Assembly: GCF_016654115.1 (NCBI RefSeq)
Contig: NZ_JAEQAZ010000066.1
Span: forward strand, 1 to 40,131
DNA from: Streptomyces sp. MBT53
GTDB taxonomy: Bacteria > Actinomycetota > Actinomycetes > Streptomycetales > Streptomycetaceae
Reading direction: 5' to 3'
DNA length: 40,131 nt
The position numbers and the translations under genes are program-made. The notes under the pieces were generated by a model that searched no databases, was not told the DNA's origin, and saw only the letters and a list, made by a program, of their open reading frames with translations. Positions 38,820 to 40,131 of this stretch are shown in pieces (position 1 is the first letter of the stretch; each line of letters starts with the position of its first letter).

Positions 38820-39800
38820 CTACGACGGCCAGGAGTCGCCCCAGCTCGCGTCCCGGGCCGCCTTGTACAGGTCGCCGTGGCGTTTGGTGACCGTCGTGCG
38901 GCGCAGCTGCTCGTCTCGCTCGCAGAGGTCGAGGAGTACTTGTCCCTTGCGGATCTGCGGACGCCGTACGACCCGGGCGGGGGCGGGTTCGACGGGCAGG
39001 CGGGTGGCGGCGACGTAGCTGAACTTCTCGTCCTCGTACGGCAGGGAGCCGCCCTTCACCTGCCGGTGCAGGGAGGAACGGCTGACCCGGGTCGAGAAGT
39101 GGCACCAGTCCTCGCCGGGGACGATCGGGCAGGCGGCGCTGTGCGGGCAGGGGGCGGCGATGTGGAACCCCGCGCCGATCAGCCGGTCCCTGGCCTCGAT
39201 GACACGGGCGTAGCCGTCCGGGGTGCCGGCCTCGACGATCACGACGGCCTGGGCGGCGGACGCGGCGGCGTCGACGAGGGCGGCGCGGTCGGGGACGGTG
39301 AGTTCGTTGAGGACGTAGGAGACGGTGACGAGGTCGGTGGCGTCGAGGGTGAGCGCGGAGCCGATACGGGCGCGCCGCCAACTGGCGTTGCTCAGCCCCG
39401 GGTTGGCGGCGGCGATCTCCTTCCCGAGGGCGAGTGCGGGCTCGGCCCAGTCGAGTACGGTCACCGGGCGGTCGCCGGACCAGGTGGCGGTGACGGCCCA
39501 GGTCGCGGCGCCGGTACCACCGCCGACATCCACGTGCCCCTGCGGAGCCCAGCCGGGCACGGCATCGGCGAACGCGTCCAACGCGGAGCGTACGGCCTCG
39601 AAGGTCGCCGGCATCCGATAAGCGGCGTAGGCGACCACATCCGCACGGTCCCTGAGGATCGGGGCGTCGGTCGGGGTGGCCCCGCGATACTTGCCGATCA
39701 GGCGCTCCACGGCACCGGCGGCCTGCCTGGGCGGAAGCCCACCGAGCAGCGCGGCGAGAGCGGTACGGAGGGTTTCGGCCGGGGCCACGGGGTCGTTCAC
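38820..39800 (-). CDS. Rsm22-family ribosomal methyltransferase-like protein
   Basis: This 326-aa protein has an S-adenosylmethionine-binding Rossmann fold: HVDVGGGTGAATWAV (motif I, residues 91-97), VTVLDWAEPAL and SYVLNELT. The C-terminal part has a cysteine set C218-x5-C224-x8-C233 (CPHSAACPIVPGEDWCHF) plus C293 (LLDLCERD), which fits the 4Fe-4S site known in Rsm22/METTL17 proteins. The family is associated with the small ribosomal subunit; in mitochondria it is an assembly factor. Its bacterial substrate is not established. GTG start (GTGAACGACCCC). It is the right-most clear gene of the window, 39 nt from a strong hairpin. Confidence 0.87.
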   Translation of the reverse strand: MNDPVAPAETLRTALAALLGGLPPRQAAGAVERLIGKYRGATPTDAPILRDRADVVAYAAYRMPATFEAVRSALDAFADAVPGWAPQGHVDVGGGTGAATWAVTATWSGDRPVTVLDWAEPALALGKEIAAANPGLSNASWRRARIGSALTLDATDLVTVSYVLNELTVPDRAALVDAAASAAQAVVIVEAGTPDGYARVIEARDRLIGAGFHIAAPCPHSAACPIVPGEDWCHFSTRVSRSSLHRQVKGGSLPYEDEKFSYVAATRLPVEPAPARVVRRPQIRKGQVLLDLCERDEQLRRTTVTKRHGDLYKAARDASWGDSWPS

Positions 39801-39839
39801 CCGCCGATTCTAAGTGGCCCGGAGTGGAGGTTGCCGTCC

Positions 39840-39858
39840 CTGGGGGCTCCGCCCCCAG
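39840..39858. terminator. Strong CTGGGGGC hairpin
   Basis: CTGGGGGC-TCC-GCCCCCAG is a perfect 8-bp stem of a kind very frequent after Streptomyces genes. It lies upstream of the rsm22-like gene, so on the - strand it would end a transcript entering from the right, through the 48-bp repeat array. Confidence 0.6.
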
Positions 39859-39900
39859 ACCCCCGGGACCTATGCCCACCCACCACCCGACTCGGTGGGT

Positions 39901-40131
39901 CGAGACGCGGACGTCAAAAGCCCCGCGCGCCCCGCCGACGCAGAGGACCGAGAAGCAGACGCCCAGGACCCCACGCGACCCACCGGCTCGGCAGGGCGAG
40001 AAGCAGACGCCCAAAACCCCACGTGGCCCGCCGACGAAGTGGAGCGAGAGGCAGACACCAGAGGCCACACACGACCCGCCCACTCGGCACGCCGAAAAGC
40101 AGACACCCAAAACCCCACGTGGCCCGCCGAC
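39901..40131. repeat. 48-bp tandem repeat array, continuing past the window end
   Basis: Units begin at 39901, 39949, 39997, 40045 and 40093 (the last cut at 39 nt). Each starts with CGAGAAGCAGACGCCC or a close variant and continues with CCCCACGTGGCCCGCCGAC or a variant; the second and fourth full-phase units (39997, 40093) are nearly identical over their first 39 nt. A degenerate half unit precedes at about 39880. The length is a multiple of 3 and two - strand frames stay open through it, giving 16-aa repeats, but codon bias is weaker than in neighbouring genes. No spacers of unique sequence are present. Confidence 0.85.

Noticed and set aside
39901..40131. 48-bp repeats considered as a CRISPR array
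   Set aside because: Units are directly adjacent without unique spacers, are too diverged from each other, and no cas genes are near.
39870..40131. Partial - strand gene with 16-aa repeats
   Set aside because: Possible, but G/C third-position bias is weaker than in the neighbouring genes and two frames are equally open; kept only as a repeat and a finding.

Overview
The window is high-GC chromosomal DNA of a Streptomyces-type actinobacterium. The signs are a strong G/C third-position bias, many GTG starts, 4-nt gene overlaps, AfsR-type BTAD regulation, a class-E (LAxTG) sorting signal, F420-dependent metabolism, and DtxR-family (DmdR1/IdeR-type) iron boxes. Most genes look like core-chromosome genes. 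No rRNA, tRNA, phage, transposase or CRISPR array was seen.

Left part (1-12 kb). The 5' end of a GlnA2-type glutamine synthetase (- strand) is followed by a coupled DUF3105/DUF305 pair (probable cell-surface metal-binding proteins), a secreted S53 (kumamolisin-type) peptidase, glutamine-dependent NAD+ synthetase nadE, and a small secreted peptidoglycan-binding protein. Next, on the - strand, come an MFS exporter with an operator-like palindrome, a membrane-anchored endonuclease/exonuclease/phosphatase-family protein, and a 14-TM MFS exporter followed by its TetR-type regulator, with a palindrome in front of the exporter.

Middle part (12-24.8 kb). This holds panB; a DrrAB-like drug ABC transporter facing a large AfsR-like BTAD/NB-ARC/TPR regulator, with helical-phase direct repeats upstream of drrA; an M50 site-2-protease-like membrane protein; a 54-aa membrane protein; the NADPH:F420 reductase npdG; an exo-sialidase (GH33) without a signal peptide; a hypothetical protein; an EntS-like MFS protein; a small Cys-containing protein; and methionine aminopeptidase with a likely leaderless mRNA.

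Iron and heme part (24.8-37.8 kb). Heme oxygenase has its own iron box. Two HtaA-domain heme-binding surface proteins sit in a - strand operon with a gene of unknown function and a short PhzF-like protein. The hmuTUV heme ABC transporter is divergent from that operon across a shared iron box. Behind a further double iron box lies efeO-efeB-efeU (ferrous iron uptake with the Tat-exported DyP peroxidase) plus an overlapping lipoprotein gene. The genes form a plausible chain: heme capture at the wall (HtaA), transfer to HmuT and import by HmuUV, cytosolic cleavage by heme oxygenase, and free iron uptake by EfeUOB, all likely repressed by iron. The hmuU-hmuV junction is unusual: it carries a Streptomyces-type dispersed palindromic repeat and a five-unit 18-nt tandem repeat.

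Right end (37.8-40.1 kb). Two - strand genes, a prim-pol-like protein with a doubtful catalytic motif and an Rsm22-type ribosomal methyltransferase-like protein with an Fe-S cysteine pattern, are followed by a strong hairpin and a 48-bp tandem repeat array that runs off the window.
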